The notes: generated from the sequence alone by a model not told the origin. DNA of 64,000 nucleotides from Rhizobium sp. BK313 (GCF_014193655.1 NZ_JACHZQ010000001.1:248001-312000), one strand, 5' to 3'; counted from the stretch's first letter, positions 42,835-52,692 are shown. Numbers and translations are program-made.

Positions 42835-44022
42835 TCATCGTTCCCGCGGCAGGACCGATATGGCTTCGTCGGCAATGACCTGTTCCTCGTCGGTCGGAAT
42901 GACAAAAACGCCAATCCGGCTGTCTGCGCCGCTGATCGCGGTGGCGTTCTCTGCATTGGCGTCGGAGTCGATCGTCAGTCCGAGCCAGGCAAGATGTGCA
43001 CTGATCGCCGCACGAATCTCCGGCTGGTGCTCGCCGATGCCGGCGGTGAAGACGATGCTGTCCAGGCCGCCGAGTGTTGTAGCCATCCGCCGGACCTCGC
43101 CGGCGACGCGCAAGCAAAACAAGTCGATCGCCTCTCGTGCTTCCGCACGCGGGTCCTTTAATAGGTCTCGCGTGTCGGCGCTGATGCCAGAGACGCCGAT
43201 CAGACCGGATTTGTGATAGAGCATGTCTTCCGCATCTTTTAGCGTCCTGCCTTTCGGCCCAAGAAGATGCAGCAGCACGCCGGGATCGAGAGCGCCGCAG
43301 CGCGTCGCCATCGGAATGCCGTCCAGCGTTGAAAATCCCATGCTGCAATCACGGCTTTCACCCTTGTCGAGGGCGCAGAGGCTGGCCCCGCTGCCAAGAT
43401 GGGCGACTACGACCTTGCCGGCGGCAGTGTAGGGGATATGACGCCGCAGCTCGGCGGCGATGAAAGCATAGGAAAGCCCGTGAAAGCCGTAGCGTTTGAT
43501 CCCCTGATCATGCAGCGCGCGCGGCAGAGCGAAGCGGCGGACGAGATCGCTCTGCGTTGCGTGGAAGGCGGTGTCGAAGGAGGCGGTCTGCGCGAGAGCT
43601 GGTCGCAGATGCCTGACTGCGCGGATCAGGCGCAGCGCCTGCGGCTGGTGCAGCGGCGCAAGCGCGGTCAATCCTTCGATATCGCGGATACGGGCTTCGT
43701 CGAGGGGCACCGGACCGGTGAACAAATCACCCCCATGGACCACACGGTGACCGATGGCGCTCAATGTGGACATGTCGAAATGCGCGCTGAGGATGCCAAA
43801 AGTTTCGTCGACGACCTGGTGCAACTGTTCGCCAGCATCCGTGTGCAGAGAGCGATCGAGGGTCGTTGGGCCTTGCGTCAGATGAAAGGTGAGGGGGCGG
43901 CGGCGGAAATCAATCAGTCCCTTGCCGATGCGGCGGGCTTTATCTGCCTTGGTCTCAAACAGGCCGATTTTGACCGTCGATGATCCGGCATTGAAAGTCA
44001 AAAGCAGGTTTCCGTTCGCCAT
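42835..44022 (-). CDS. ackA: Acetate kinase
   Basis: A 395-residue enzyme that interconverts acetate plus ATP and acetyl phosphate plus ADP. Family motifs are all present: NAGSSTVKIGLF at the start, IGHRVVHGGDLF, DTAFHATQ, GFHGLSYAF, AHLGSGASLCAL and FTAGIGEHQPEIR. The ATG at 44022 is preceded by GAGG and gives normal length. It is flanked on both sides by palindromic repeats and follows the cyd operon, which fits energy metabolism under low oxygen. No phosphotransacetylase gene is beside it. Confidence 0.95.
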   Translation of the reverse strand: MANGNLLLTFNAGSSTVKIGLFETKADKARRIGKGLIDFRRRPLTFHLTQGPTTLDRSLHTDAGEQLHQVVDETFGILSAHFDMSTLSAIGHRVVHGGDLFTGPVPLDEARIRDIEGLTALAPLHQPQALRLIRAVRHLRPALAQTASFDTAFHATQSDLVRRFALPRALHDQGIKRYGFHGLSYAFIAAELRRHIPYTAAGKVVVAHLGSGASLCALDKGESRDCSMGFSTLDGIPMATRCGALDPGVLLHLLGPKGRTLKDAEDMLYHKSGLIGVSGISADTRDLLKDPRAEAREAIDLFCLRVAGEVRRMATTLGGLDSIVFTAGIGEHQPEIRAAISAHLAWLGLTIDSDANAENATAISGADSRIGVFVIPTDEEQVIADEAISVLPRER

Positions 44023-44168
44023 GGTGCCAGCCTCATCAAAGGAGTATCTGTCAATAGAACGAGATGTGAATGCACCGCCGTGCACAAAGCGAGGGCGGGG
44101 TGCCCTCAAACTGGAATCACGGCGGCGAAAGGCATTCAGCTGCCGTTTGTTCCATCGTACCTGGGCCG

Positions 44169-44226
44169 CTAGAGCATCTTATCCGCTTGCAGGTGGCCTC
44201 ACCTGAAAGCGGATAAGATGCTCTAG
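44169..44226. repeat. Rhizobial palindromic repeat (CTAGAGCATC type)
   Basis: CTAGAGCATCTTATCCGCTT and AAGCGGATAAGATGCTCTAG form a perfect 20-bp inverted repeat around an 18-base centre. It lies between ackA and the cyd operon and abuts a second hairpin. Confidence 0.75.
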
Positions 44227-44257
44227 CCCAGGCGCGACGAAAGCGCCGCGCCTGGGC
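44226..44257 (-). terminator. Candidate terminator of the cyd operon
   Basis: GCCCAGGCGCG and CGCGCCTGGGC form a perfect 11-bp GC-rich stem with a 10-base loop, just after the cydX stop on the minus strand. There is no U-run. Confidence 0.55.
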
Positions 44258-44274
44258 AATCTGAAAGATCGACC

Positions 44275-44400
44275 TTAGGGAGCCTTCTTGGCCAGTTCTT
44301 TCGCCTTTGTATTGTCCTCGACGATTTCATACCACATTGCATTGAGGACGGCGAAGGCGGCGGCAAGGGGAAAGCCGAGGAGCCAGGCGAAGTACCACAT
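44275..44400 (-). CDS. cydX: Cytochrome bd oxidase small subunit CydX
   Basis: A 41-residue protein with one membrane helix: MWYFAWLLGFPLAAAFAVL, then NAMWYEI and a charged tail TKAKELAKKAP. The start MWYFAWxLG, the later W and the acidic residue after the helix are the marks of CydX/YbgT, which stabilises the bd oxidase haem site. It begins 21 bases after cydB with AAAGGAG-like sequence before the ATG. Confidence 0.92.
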   Translation of the reverse strand: MWYFAWLLGFPLAAAFAVLNAMWYEIVEDNTKAKELAKKAP

Positions 44401-44421
44401 GTTCTTTCTCCTTTTATCAAA

Positions 44422-45576
44422 TCAATAGGCGTGACCGCTCTTGTCGTTGACCGTGTCGGCGTCGATCTTGCCCCACAGCACCCGGTAGACCCAGGCGGTG
44501 TAGAGAAAGATGATCGGCAGGAAGATCAGCACCACGACCAGCATAATGAAGAGCGTCATATGACTGGACGATGAGTCCCAGACCGTGAGGCTGGAGCGCG
44601 GATCGAGCGAGGAAGGCAGGATGAAGGGGAACATCGAGACGCCGACCGTCGAGATGATGCCGACGACGGCGAGTTCGCTAAAGATCAGCGGGGCTGCTTC
44701 ACGACGGGCGAGCATCGACAGAAGAGCGCCGATTGCACCGAGGAAGCCTAGGATCGGAGCGATCATCATCCAGGGATGGCTGCCATAGTTAGCGAACCAG
44801 GCACCGGCTGTGGGATCGACGGTCTTCAAAAGCGGATTGGACGGACCGATCGGGTTGATCTCGCTGGTGATGCGATAGCCGTCGATGCCGTACCAGAGGG
44901 CGAGGCCACCAAGAGCGAAGAGCACGATCGTCACGAGCGCCGCCAGGCTGCCATATCTGCGGGCCCGCTCGGCTACGATGCCGTTCGTCTTCAACTGCAG
45001 CCATGCCGCGCCATGCATGGTGAGCATGGCGACGGAGAGTAGGCCGCAGAGCAATGCATAGGGATTGAGCAGGCCGAAGAACGAGCCCTCGTAATAGATC
45101 CGCATGTCGTCGGCGAAGCGGAACGGCACGCCTTGCAGGACGTTGCCGACGGCGACGCCGAAGATCAGGGAAGGAACGAAACCGCCGATGAACAGCGCCC
45201 AGTCCCATCCGGCCTTCCAGCGAGCGCTCTCGCGCTTGGAGCGGTATTTGAACGCTACCGGCCTGAGGATGAGCGCGAAGAGGATCGCGAACATCGCCAG
45301 ATAGAAGCCAGAGAAGGAGACCGCATAAAGCGGCGGCCACGCGGCGAAGATGGCGCCGCCGGCGAGGATGAGCCAGACCTGGTTGCCTTCCCAGGTCGCG
45401 CCGATCGAATTGATGGCGATGCGCCGCTCGGTATCCGTCCTGGCGACGAAGGGCAGGAGTGCGCCGACACCGAGATCGAAGCCGTCGGTCACCGCAAAGC
45501 CGATCAGTAAGACGCCGAGCAGCAACCACCAGATGACGCGCAAAGTTTCATAGTCGATCAATTCATGCAGGATCAT
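44422..45576 (-). CDS. cydB: Cytochrome bd ubiquinol oxidase subunit II
   Basis: A 384-residue membrane subunit with about eight or nine helices. Typical sequence: [31 protein letters not shown], then [19 protein letters not shown] and the final [18 protein letters not shown]. It pairs with CydA in the high-affinity terminal oxidase. It begins five bases after cydA. Confidence 0.95.
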   Translation of the reverse strand: MILHELIDYETLRVIWWLLLGVLLIGFAVTDGFDLGVGALLPFVARTDTERRIAINSIGATWEGNQVWLILAGGAIFAAWPPLYAVSFSGFYLAMFAILFALILRPVAFKYRSKRESARWKAGWDWALFIGGFVPSLIFGVAVGNVLQGVPFRFADDMRIYYEGSFFGLLNPYALLCGLLSVAMLTMHGAAWLQLKTNGIVAERARRYGSLAALVTIVLFALGGLALWYGIDGYRITSEINPIGPSNPLLKTVDPTAGAWFANYGSHPWMMIAPILGFLGAIGALLSMLARREAAPLIFSELAVVGIISTVGVSMFPFILPSSLDPRSSLTVWDSSSSHMTLFIMLVVVLIFLPIIFLYTAWVYRVLWGKIDADTVNDKSGHAY

Positions 45577-45581
45577 GGTCG

Positions 45582-47183
45582 TTACTCCGCAGCGGGAACG
45601 AGGGTTTCGGAAACAAGGTCGGCTTCCGGCTCGTCGTCCGGTTCCGGGCCCTTGCGAATGGCCTTCACCATCAGGCTCATCTCGATGACGATCAGCACGG
45701 TGTAGATCGCGGCAAAACCGAGCAGGGTGAGAAGCACGTTGCCAGCGCCGAGATTGGAGACGGCGGCGGCGGTCGGCAGCACGCCTTCGATGACCCAGGG
45801 CTGGCGGCCGAACTCGGCGACGATCCAGCCGAACTCGATGGCAACCCAGGGCAGCGGGATGGCAAAGACGGCGATTCTGAGCAACAGAGGATAACGGTCG
45901 AGCTGGCGGCGGGCCGAGAGCCAGAAGAAGGTTGCCGTCAGCAGGATGAAGAACATGCCGAGACCGACCATGACGCGGAAGGTCCAGAAGAGGGTGGGCA
46001 CGTTCGGAATGGTATCGCGGGCGGCCTGATCGATCTGCGCATCGGTCGCCTGGCGGGGATCGTCGACATAACGCTTCAGAAGCAGGGCGTAGCCGAGCTC
46101 ATGGCCGATATCTTCGAAAGAGGTGCGGGCCTGCTGGGTGGACGTATCCTGCGCTGCAGCACCGGCAACAGCCAGCTGGCCGGCTCGGATCTTCATCAGC
46201 GCGTCGTAGGCCTTGATGCCGTCGCGGATACGGGTCTTGGCCTGCTCCTCAAGCTGGTTGATACCGGGGATTTCGGTCGTCAGCGAACGGGTGCCGATCA
46301 GGCCCATGACCCACGGGATATGCACGGCATAATGGGTCTCGCGTGCTTGCTGATCCGGAAAGCCGAAGGCGGTAAAGGCGGCCGGCGCCGGCTCGGTCTC
46401 CCACATCGCCTCGATCGCCGCGAGCTTCATCTTCTGATGCTCGGTCGACAGATAGCCGCTTTCGTCGCCGAGGACGACGACCGATAGAGCCGAAGCAAGG
46501 CCGAACGAGGCGGCAACCGTCATCGAGCGCTTGGCGATCTCTATGTGGCGGCCCTTCAGCATGTACCAGGCTGAAACGCCGAGCACGAAGATCGAGGCGC
46601 AGACATAGCCGGCCGACACGGTATGGACGAATTTCGCCTGGGCGACCGGATTGAAGACGACATCGAAGAAGCTGGTAATCTCCATGCGCATCGTTTGCGG
46701 ATTGAGCGCCGAGCCGACCGGGTTCTGCATCCAGCCGTTGGCGACGAGGATCCAGAGGGCTGAGAAGTTGGAGCCGAGCGCGACTGCCCAGGTGGCAACG
46801 AGATGTCCGACCTTGGAGAGCTTTTCCCAGCCGAAGAAGAACAGGCCGACGAAGGTTGCCTCCAGGAAGAAGGCCATGAGGCCCTCGATCGCCAGCGGCG
46901 CGCCGAAGATGTCGCCGACATAATAGCTGTAGTAGCTCCAGTTCATGCCGAACTGGAATTCCATGACGATGCCTGTTGCGACGCCAAGCACGAAGTTGAT
47001 GCCGAACAGCGTGCCCCAGAATTTGGTCATCTGGCGCCAGATCTGCCGTCCGGTCATCACATAGGTCGTCTCCATGATGGCAAGCAACACGGAGAGGCCG
47101 AGCGTCAGCGGCACGAACAGGAAGTGGTAAAGCGCCGTCATGGCGAACTGCAGGCGCGATAGCGCCACGATGTCGAGTTCCAT
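45582..47183 (-). CDS. cydA: Cytochrome bd ubiquinol oxidase subunit I
   Basis: A 533-residue subunit that carries the haems and oxidises ubiquinol. The first haem ligand His is in [18 protein letters not shown], and the conserved GRQPW motif is in [17 protein letters not shown]. The Q-loop region lies about residues 255-345. GGGAGAAA precedes the ATG at 47183; the longer frame to 47246 has no family-like start. The enzyme supports respiration at low oxygen. Confidence 0.95.
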   Translation of the reverse strand: MELDIVALSRLQFAMTALYHFLFVPLTLGLSVLLAIMETTYVMTGRQIWRQMTKFWGTLFGINFVLGVATGIVMEFQFGMNWSYYSYYVGDIFGAPLAIEGLMAFFLEATFVGLFFFGWEKLSKVGHLVATWAVALGSNFSALWILVANGWMQNPVGSALNPQTMRMEITSFFDVVFNPVAQAKFVHTVSAGYVCASIFVLGVSAWYMLKGRHIEIAKRSMTVAASFGLASALSVVVLGDESGYLSTEHQKMKLAAIEAMWETEPAPAAFTAFGFPDQQARETHYAVHIPWVMGLIGTRSLTTEIPGINQLEEQAKTRIRDGIKAYDALMKIRAGQLAVAGAAAQDTSTQQARTSFEDIGHELGYALLLKRYVDDPRQATDAQIDQAARDTIPNVPTLFWTFRVMVGLGMFFILLTATFFWLSARRQLDRYPLLLRIAVFAIPLPWVAIEFGWIVAEFGRQPWVIEGVLPTAAAVSNLGAGNVLLTLLGFAAIYTVLIVIEMSLMVKAIRKGPEPDDEPEADLVSETLVPAAE

Positions 47184-47266
47184 AGTGTTTCTCCCACGGT
47201 CCCACGGGGTTTGGTCGGTATGGCGCGCTATCAGACGCGCCGTCATTGCACTGTCAGTTTGCCGCC

Positions 47267-48958
47267 TCAGTCCGGTCGCAGCCGGTCCAGGATGGCATCG
47301 AATTCTTGTTCGCCGCGCTGCGCCGTCGCTGTAATGCGGCCATGTTCGAGCATCGCGATACGATCGGCGATCGCGGCTTCACGGCGGATATGCGTAGCGA
47401 TGACGAGGCTGCGGCCGGCGGCTTTGGTGGCGATTTCTCTCAACACGGCGCGCGCGGTTTCGCCATCGAGCCCCTCGGTCGGTTCGTCGAGCAGCCAGAG
47501 CGGTGTGTCGCGCAGGAAAAGCCGGGCAAGCGCGAGCCTGCGCGATTGACCACCTGACAGGCCGATGCCGCCTTCGCCGAGGCGCGCCGAGAGCCCTTTC
47601 GGTAGCGCCTGGATATCTGCGAGAAGATTGGCGGCCTGCAGCACGTGACGGAGCTGCTCGTCGCTTGCAAGCGGATCGGCGAGCAACAGGTTGCCGCGGA
47701 TCGTATCGTCGAAAAGCTCCGTGCGCTGCGTCAGCATCGTTGCCCTGAGGCAGGCGATCGTGCCGGAAGCCGGAGCGATTTCGCCGGCGAGCAAAGCCAG
47801 TATCGTGGATTTTCCGGCGCCGCTGACGCCGACAAGCGCAAGCCGCTCGCCGGCAGCTAGTGACAGGGAAAGGCTCTCCACGGCCGGATGCCGTGCGTTC
47901 TCGTAGGACGCGCTGACAGCCTTCAGCTGAAACGCATAACCCTGAGGCGGTTGCCTGATCTCCGGGGCCACGCCTTCTGTGGCCAGGCGCGGGGCAATGC
48001 GCTTGGCGGCAAGCAAGGTGCGGCCGAGCTCCAACGCGCCACGGCGCAGTGCCGCAAAAGGTTCTGTCGCGGCGAAGGCGACCAGCAAGCCGAAGGCGGC
48101 CGCTGGAGCGCCTATAATGCCCTGTTTGGTCAGCGTAGCGACGGTCAGAAGCGTAGCTGTCAGAAGAAGCGTGGAGACGAGCGAAAAGCCGACGCTGACG
48201 GCATTTTCGATCCTGTTCAATTCATGGTCTGCTTCGGCCAGCCTCCGGTCGGCATCGTCGATGGCGATGCGTTGCGCCCGCAGTTGGCGGGTCATGGCGA
48301 GCTCCGTCTGACCGGCGACCAGATCGATGACACGCGCGCGGAGCGCTTCCATCGCATGGGCACGGCGGCGTCCGGGCTTCATTGCCATCCGGCCGGCGAT
48401 CAAAGGAATGCCGAGGCCGGTGGCAACAAGCCAAAGGCCGACCAAAATACCGAAGAGCGGCTGCATCAGACCCAGTGCAACGCCGATGGCGAGAGCCGAC
48501 AGCAGGGCGACGCCCGCAGGCAGCAACACCCGCAGGTAAAGCGAATCCAGCGCATCTATATCGGCAGTCAGCCGGAACAGCAGTTTGGCCGGGCGACGCA
48601 TCATGGCCGCGGCGTTGCCGGGTGCTGCCCAGCCGCGAAAGAGCCTTTCGCGCAATGCCGCGAGAACGCGCAGGGTCACGTCATGGGTCACCAGCCGCTC
48701 GCCATAACGCGCTGCCGTGCGGCCGATGGCGAGCAGGCGGATGCCGGCCGATGGTGCGAAAACGTCGAAGACAATAGCGCTCGTCGCCGAAATGCCGGCA
48801 AGCGCGGTGGCAGTGATGAACCAGCCGGAAAGGCCGAGCAATCCGGCACCGGCTAGCACAGCCAATGCCGAGAGCGCTGTGCCGAGGCAGAGGCCGCGTC
48901 CACGCTCGGCTTGAAACAGGCGGATGACCGGCAGAAGCGTTGTGAGGCTCCGTTTCAT
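47267..48958 (-). CDS. cydC: Thiol reductant ABC exporter subunit CydC
   Basis: A 563-residue half-transporter. Six membrane helices (about 15-310) and an ATPase domain: Walker A GVSGAGKST, signature LSGGQSRRLALARLFL and Walker B PLWLLDEPTEGLD. With CydD it exports cysteine and glutathione to the periplasm, needed for bd oxidase assembly. It overlaps the cydD stop by four bases. Confidence 0.92.
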   Translation of the reverse strand: MKRSLTTLLPVIRLFQAERGRGLCLGTALSALAVLAGAGLLGLSGWFITATALAGISATSAIVFDVFAPSAGIRLLAIGRTAARYGERLVTHDVTLRVLAALRERLFRGWAAPGNAAAMMRRPAKLLFRLTADIDALDSLYLRVLLPAGVALLSALAIGVALGLMQPLFGILVGLWLVATGLGIPLIAGRMAMKPGRRRAHAMEALRARVIDLVAGQTELAMTRQLRAQRIAIDDADRRLAEADHELNRIENAVSVGFSLVSTLLLTATLLTVATLTKQGIIGAPAAAFGLLVAFAATEPFAALRRGALELGRTLLAAKRIAPRLATEGVAPEIRQPPQGYAFQLKAVSASYENARHPAVESLSLSLAAGERLALVGVSGAGKSTILALLAGEIAPASGTIACLRATMLTQRTELFDDTIRGNLLLADPLASDEQLRHVLQAANLLADIQALPKGLSARLGEGGIGLSGGQSRRLALARLFLRDTPLWLLDEPTEGLDGETARAVLREIATKAAGRSLVIATHIRREAAIADRIAMLEHGRITATAQRGEQEFDAILDRLRPD

Positions 48959-50709
48959 GCGGCAATCCCTTTGCGTTGCGTTTCAAGATGAATGATGCGG
49001 TCGAGGCGCGCCGCAAGCCGCGGATCATGGGTGGCGACGATCAGCGTCCGGCCCTTCGCCAGGGCCAGCAAAGCCTCGGTCACATCAGCCGCGGTCGCGG
49101 CGTCGAGGTGGGCCGTCGGCTCGTCGGCGATGATGATGCCGACGTCATGGTTGGCGGCCACGCGGGCCAGTGCCAGCCGCAGCGCCTCACCACCGGAGAG
49201 GCCAAGGCCGCCTTCGCCGACTGCGGCAATCTCGTTCGCAGCAATCACGCCGTCCAGGCGCACCGCGCGAAGCGCATCTTCGATGGCGCCATCGTCGATA
49301 TCGGCACGGCCAAGACTGACATTTCTCTTCAGGCTGCCGGAGAAAATATGCGGCCTCTGTCCGATCCAGGCCATGCGACGGCGAAGGGCGCCGGCGTTGT
49401 TCTCGGTTAGTGGGACGCCGCCGATTCTGATCATGCCGGTTTCCTGGGATGCAAGCCCTGCGATCAGGGACAGGATGGTGGTCTTGCCCGAACCGCTGGC
49501 ACCCCAAAGGGCAATATGTTCTCCGGTCGCGACGTCGAGACAAAGATTGTCGATCACCGTTGCAAGATCAGGCGCGTGGCGGAAGACCAATCCGTCGATC
49601 TGCACGGAGGGAGCCGCAAGCACGGCTCGTGCGTCGTCGGGGTCAGGCTCATCGCTACCGAGAATCGCAGATCCGTGCGAGGATAGGGCGTCGAGTGCTG
49701 CAAGCGCCGCTTCGCCGTTGGCGCGATCGTGCCATACGGTTGAGAGTTCGCGCAGAGGCTCGAAAAAGGACGGCGCGAGCAGAAGGATGAAAAGGCCTTG
49801 CGTAAGAGTCAGCTGGCCGTGCCACGTACCGATATTGATCGCACCCAATAGGCTGAAGCCGATATAGACGGCGGTTGCGGCAACACCGAGAGCGGCGAAG
49901 AGCTCCAGAACGGCGGAGGATAGGAAGGCGATCTTCAATACAGCCATCGTGCGGTTTCGCAGCGAGTCCGCATCGGCACGCAACCGCACGGCAGTGATGT
50001 CGACGGCGCCGAGTGCCCGGATCGTTGCAAGGCCGCGCAGGCGGTCGAGCAGAAAGGCGTTGAGACCGCCGGTCTCGGCTAGCTGCTTTTCGCTGGCCGC
50101 TTTGGCACGCCAGCCGATCAGAGCCATGAAGACAGGAATGAGCGGCGCTGACACAAGCAGGATAAGCCCCGCAACCCAGGAAACCGGGAGGATGCAGGCG
50201 AGAATGACTAGCGGTACGGCGCTTGCCTTCATTCGTACCGGCTGGAAACGGGCGAGATAGGGCACGACCGCCTCCGCCTGTTCGCCGACGACGCTTGCGG
50301 CGAAACCGGAGGCCGGCTTGCCAATGTCGAGGGGCGATCGGGCTGCAAGTGCGGCAACGGCTAGGTTGCGCCGCGATGTAAGCTCGTTTCTGGCCGTGCG
50401 GAAAGCGATGCGTCCGCCGGCGGCATCGATAGCGGCGCGAATGATGCCAAGTGCCAATATGGCAAGCGCCGCAAGTACCGCGTCGATTGTGTTACCACCA
50501 TCGCTTATGATGCCGACGCTGAGGGCCAGAAGGGCTGCCTGCGGAATCCAGACCAGCGCTGCAGCGGTCTGCAGGCTTGCGGCAAGCAAAAGCCCAGCCG
50601 GCTTTTGCTTCCGGGTTGCCCGATCTCGCTTCGCGGCCGGTGCAGCTTCAGGCACCGCCGCCTGTGTTTCTTCCGGAGTGATGTCGGGATCGAAGAAAGC
50701 AGCCGTCAT
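48955..50709 (-). CDS. cydD: Thiol reductant ABC exporter subunit CydD
   Basis: A 584-residue half-transporter with a charged N-terminal tail of about 40 residues. The family segment LLLAPSFFEPLRELSTVWHD precedes the ATPase domain: Walker [10 protein letters not shown], signature LSGGEALRLALARV and Walker B IIIADEPTAHLD. First structural gene of the cyd operon; it starts three bases after the regulator's stop. Confidence 0.92.
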   Translation of the reverse strand: MTAAFFDPDITPEETQAAVPEAAPAAKRDRATRKQKPAGLLLAASLQTAAALVWIPQAALLALSVGIISDGGNTIDAVLAALAILALGIIRAAIDAAGGRIAFRTARNELTSRRNLAVAALAARSPLDIGKPASGFAASVVGEQAEAVVPYLARFQPVRMKASAVPLVILACILPVSWVAGLILLVSAPLIPVFMALIGWRAKAASEKQLAETGGLNAFLLDRLRGLATIRALGAVDITAVRLRADADSLRNRTMAVLKIAFLSSAVLELFAALGVAATAVYIGFSLLGAINIGTWHGQLTLTQGLFILLLAPSFFEPLRELSTVWHDRANGEAALAALDALSSHGSAILGSDEPDPDDARAVLAAPSVQIDGLVFRHAPDLATVIDNLCLDVATGEHIALWGASGSGKTTILSLIAGLASQETGMIRIGGVPLTENNAGALRRRMAWIGQRPHIFSGSLKRNVSLGRADIDDGAIEDALRAVRLDGVIAANEIAAVGEGGLGLSGGEALRLALARVAANHDVGIIIADEPTAHLDAATAADVTEALLALAKGRTLIVATHDPRLAARLDRIIHLETQRKGIAA

Positions 50710-50712
50710 CGT

Positions 50713-51288
50713 TCAATCCTCTTTCGCCGTCTTGGAACGGCGGCGGCCGAGCGAGACGACGCGGTCCTTGGTCTCCAGCAGCTTCGTTACCTTCGAGCCG
50801 AGCAGCAGCAGAGTCGCAAGCCGCTCGGTCTCCAACTGCCTGACGTCTTCATACCAATTGGTCAGCCGCTCGATCAGGCCGTACATTTCGCTCATCCGCC
50901 CCTGGGCATGGCGCTCGGCATCGCTTGCCGGCTGTTGCATCAGGATTTCGCGCAGCATCGAAAGCGTCGGATCGACCTCGCGCTTCTTGCGCTCTTCGGC
51001 AAGCGTGCGCAGGATCTGCCAAACATCGTCCGGCGTCGTGAAGAAGTCGCGACGGTCGTCGGGCTTGTGCCTGAGAAGCACAAGGTTCCAGGTCTGCAAT
51101 TCACGCAGGCTCATTGAGACGTTTGAACGGGAAATGCCGAGCGCATCAACGATCTCCTCCGCGCAGAGCGGTGTCGGAGAGACGAAGAGCAGGGCATAGA
51201 TCTGTCCGACGGTGCGGTTGATGCCCCAGCGCGAACCCATTTCCCCAAAATGAAGCACAAAGGATTGTACGAGAGGCGGAAGATTCAT
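50713..51288 (-). CDS. GbsR/MarR-like transcriptional regulator of the cyd operon
   Basis: A 191-residue regulator of the GbsR (COG1510) type. The winged helix at about 25-90 contains INRTVGQIYALLFVSPTPL, EEIVDALGISRSNVSMSLR and the wing. A helical C-terminal part (about 105-175) probably dimerises. It is the first gene of the cyd transcription unit. A perfect 30-bp palindrome lies 16 bases upstream of its start and is the obvious candidate operator for autogenous control of the whole operon. Confidence 0.88.
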   Translation of the reverse strand: MNLPPLVQSFVLHFGEMGSRWGINRTVGQIYALLFVSPTPLCAEEIVDALGISRSNVSMSLRELQTWNLVLLRHKPDDRRDFFTTPDDVWQILRTLAEERKKREVDPTLSMLREILMQQPASDAERHAQGRMSEMYGLIERLTNWYEDVRQLETERLATLLLLGSKVTKLLETKDRVVSLGRRRSKTAKED

Positions 51289-51304
51289 GGTTGTACCCCA
51301 TTGT

Positions 51305-51334
51305 CAGTGATTTCAGAAATTTCTGAAATCACTG
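51305..51334. promoter_or_regulatory. 30-bp perfect palindrome, operator candidate for the cyd regulator
   Basis: CAGTGATTTCAGAAA is followed directly by its exact reverse complement. Such a long uninterrupted dyad at the head of an operon whose first gene is a GbsR/MarR-type regulator strongly suggests its binding site. Confidence 0.7.
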
Positions 51335-51477
51335 TAAGTCATCTTGCCCTATTTGCAATCGACGTCTCACCCATGCGTCAATCTGCGCGAGCAAACTCTC
51401 GAGCGCCGCTTCCATTGCTTTCCCAAGGGACCATCGAAAGACTGGGCCCCGCTTCAGAAACAAGCGCGTGTTTGCTC

Positions 51478-51888
51478 TCATCCGCGCTCCACCAGGACGG
51501 AGCATTTCGCATGCCGCACAATCCGGTCGGCGGTTGCCCCCAGGAAATAATTCGAAAGGTCCGGAATATGGGAGCCGACGATGATGAGGTCGGCCTTCCT
51601 CTCTTCCGCAACCGCGAGAATGGCCGTTGCCGGCCTTCCGGTACGGATATTGACCATTGCCGAGATCGCCATGCGGCGGCAGAGATTCTCGAACTTTTCC
51701 TGAGAGTCTCTGATCGCGTCGGTAACGACCTCTTGCGGTAGGTCGGCGAGATAGCTCGGTACCTCCTCGACGACGTGCACTACATCAATCTCGCCACCGT
51801 CATCGACCAATGCTGCCGCCCGTTTCAGGAGCCGTTCGCACTTCTGCAACTTACCTATGTCAAGGGCACAAACAATTCTCCGATACAT
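51478..51888 (-). CDS. Universal stress protein (UspA family)
   Basis: A 136-residue single-domain Usp. It starts YRRIVCALDIG and ends with the ATP-binding pattern LIIVGSHIPDLSNYFLGATADRIVRHAKCSVLV, of which GSH-x9-GATADRIVRHA fits the G2xG9G(S/T) rule loosely. Universal stress proteins are commonly induced under low oxygen, which fits the FixK/FNR box about 78 bases upstream and the neighbouring cyd operon. Confidence 0.9.
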   Translation of the reverse strand: MYRRIVCALDIGKLQKCERLLKRAAALVDDGGEIDVVHVVEEVPSYLADLPQEVVTDAIRDSQEKFENLCRRMAISAMVNIRTGRPATAILAVAEERKADLIIVGSHIPDLSNYFLGATADRIVRHAKCSVLVERG

Positions 51889-51965
51889 ACGATCTCCTTA
51901 CGCCGGGCTAAAAGCTCACCGGGTTTTCTATGCTGCGATTATGCCGGATATGGAACGAGCGAGCT

Positions 51966-51979
51966 TTGACCGAAATCAA
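51966..51979 (-). promoter_or_regulatory. FixK/FNR-type anaerobox
   Basis: On the minus strand the sequence is TTGATTTCGGTCAA, which fits the consensus TTGAT-N4-(A/G)TCAA. It lies 78 bases upstream of the universal stress gene start, a normal distance for activation. Confidence 0.7.
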
Positions 51980-52164
51980 ACCTGTCGCTCGATCAACCAT
52001 CCCTGCCAGGCTGCGAGTCAACCTACTGTCGAAATGCGCGACGAGATCATGAAAGCCGCAGCCAATCATTTGAAGGGGCACTGGAGAAGTTCCGCCAACA
52101 AACTTTCCAACGATGTCGCGCCCGATCGCTTGTTAGTCTGCTGTCGCAGCAATCCGGAAGAATA

Positions 52165-52692
52165 TCACTCCGCCTCGGCTCGCGATGTCGAGCCTTCCAT
52201 CTGGCCGATCTCGTGCAGATGCGCTTCCAGTGCCAGCCGGTCGATCGATGCAATCGGAAGGTTGACCAAGAGCATGATCCGATTTTTCAGATAACGGGCG
52301 GCTTGCGCGAAGGCACGACCTTTGTCCACGTCGGAGCCTTCGACAGTGGAAGGGTCCTCGATACCCCAATGCGCGGAAGCGGGATGTCCGGGCCATATCG
52401 GGCAGACTTCACCCGCGGCTTCGTCGCAGACGGTGATGATGAAATCCATATGCGGTGCGCCCGGCTCGGCGAAGACATCCCAGCTCTTCGAACTGAAGCC
52501 GGAAGAAGGATATCCAAGGGCTTCAAGCGTTTTGATGCTCCAAGGATTTATCTTGCCCTTGGGATAGCTCCCGGCCGAGAAGGCACGGAAGTGGCCTTTG
52601 CCTTCGGTGTTCAAGATCGATTCGGCAAGGATCGAACGGGCGGAATTGCCCGTGCAGAGGAATAGAACATTGTAGACGCGATCATCGCTCAT
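52165..52692 (-). CDS. Arsenate reductase, low-molecular-weight phosphatase type
   Basis: A 175-residue protein with the LMW-PTP fold. The P-loop CTGNSARS (C-x5-R) is at about 13-20, and DFIITVCDEAAGEVCP and a late DVDKGRAF follow. Thioredoxin-linked arsenate reductases share this form, but a protein-tyrosine phosphatase cannot be excluded. GGAGAAG precedes the ATG at 52692. It lies about 3 kb from the ars operon and is the second arsenate-reductase-like gene in the window. Confidence 0.85.
   Translation of the reverse strand: MSDDRVYNVLFLCTGNSARSILAESILNTEGKGHFRAFSAGSYPKGKINPWSIKTLEALGYPSSGFSSKSWDVFAEPGAPHMDFIITVCDEAAGEVCPIWPGHPASAHWGIEDPSTVEGSDVDKGRAFAQAARYLKNRIMLLVNLPIASIDRLALEAHLHEIGQMEGSTSRAEAE

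Noticed and set aside
47888..48856. 322-codon plus-strand open frame opposite cydC
   Set aside because: Antisense to a gene with all ABC motifs; Gln- and Arg-rich composition without a recognisable domain.
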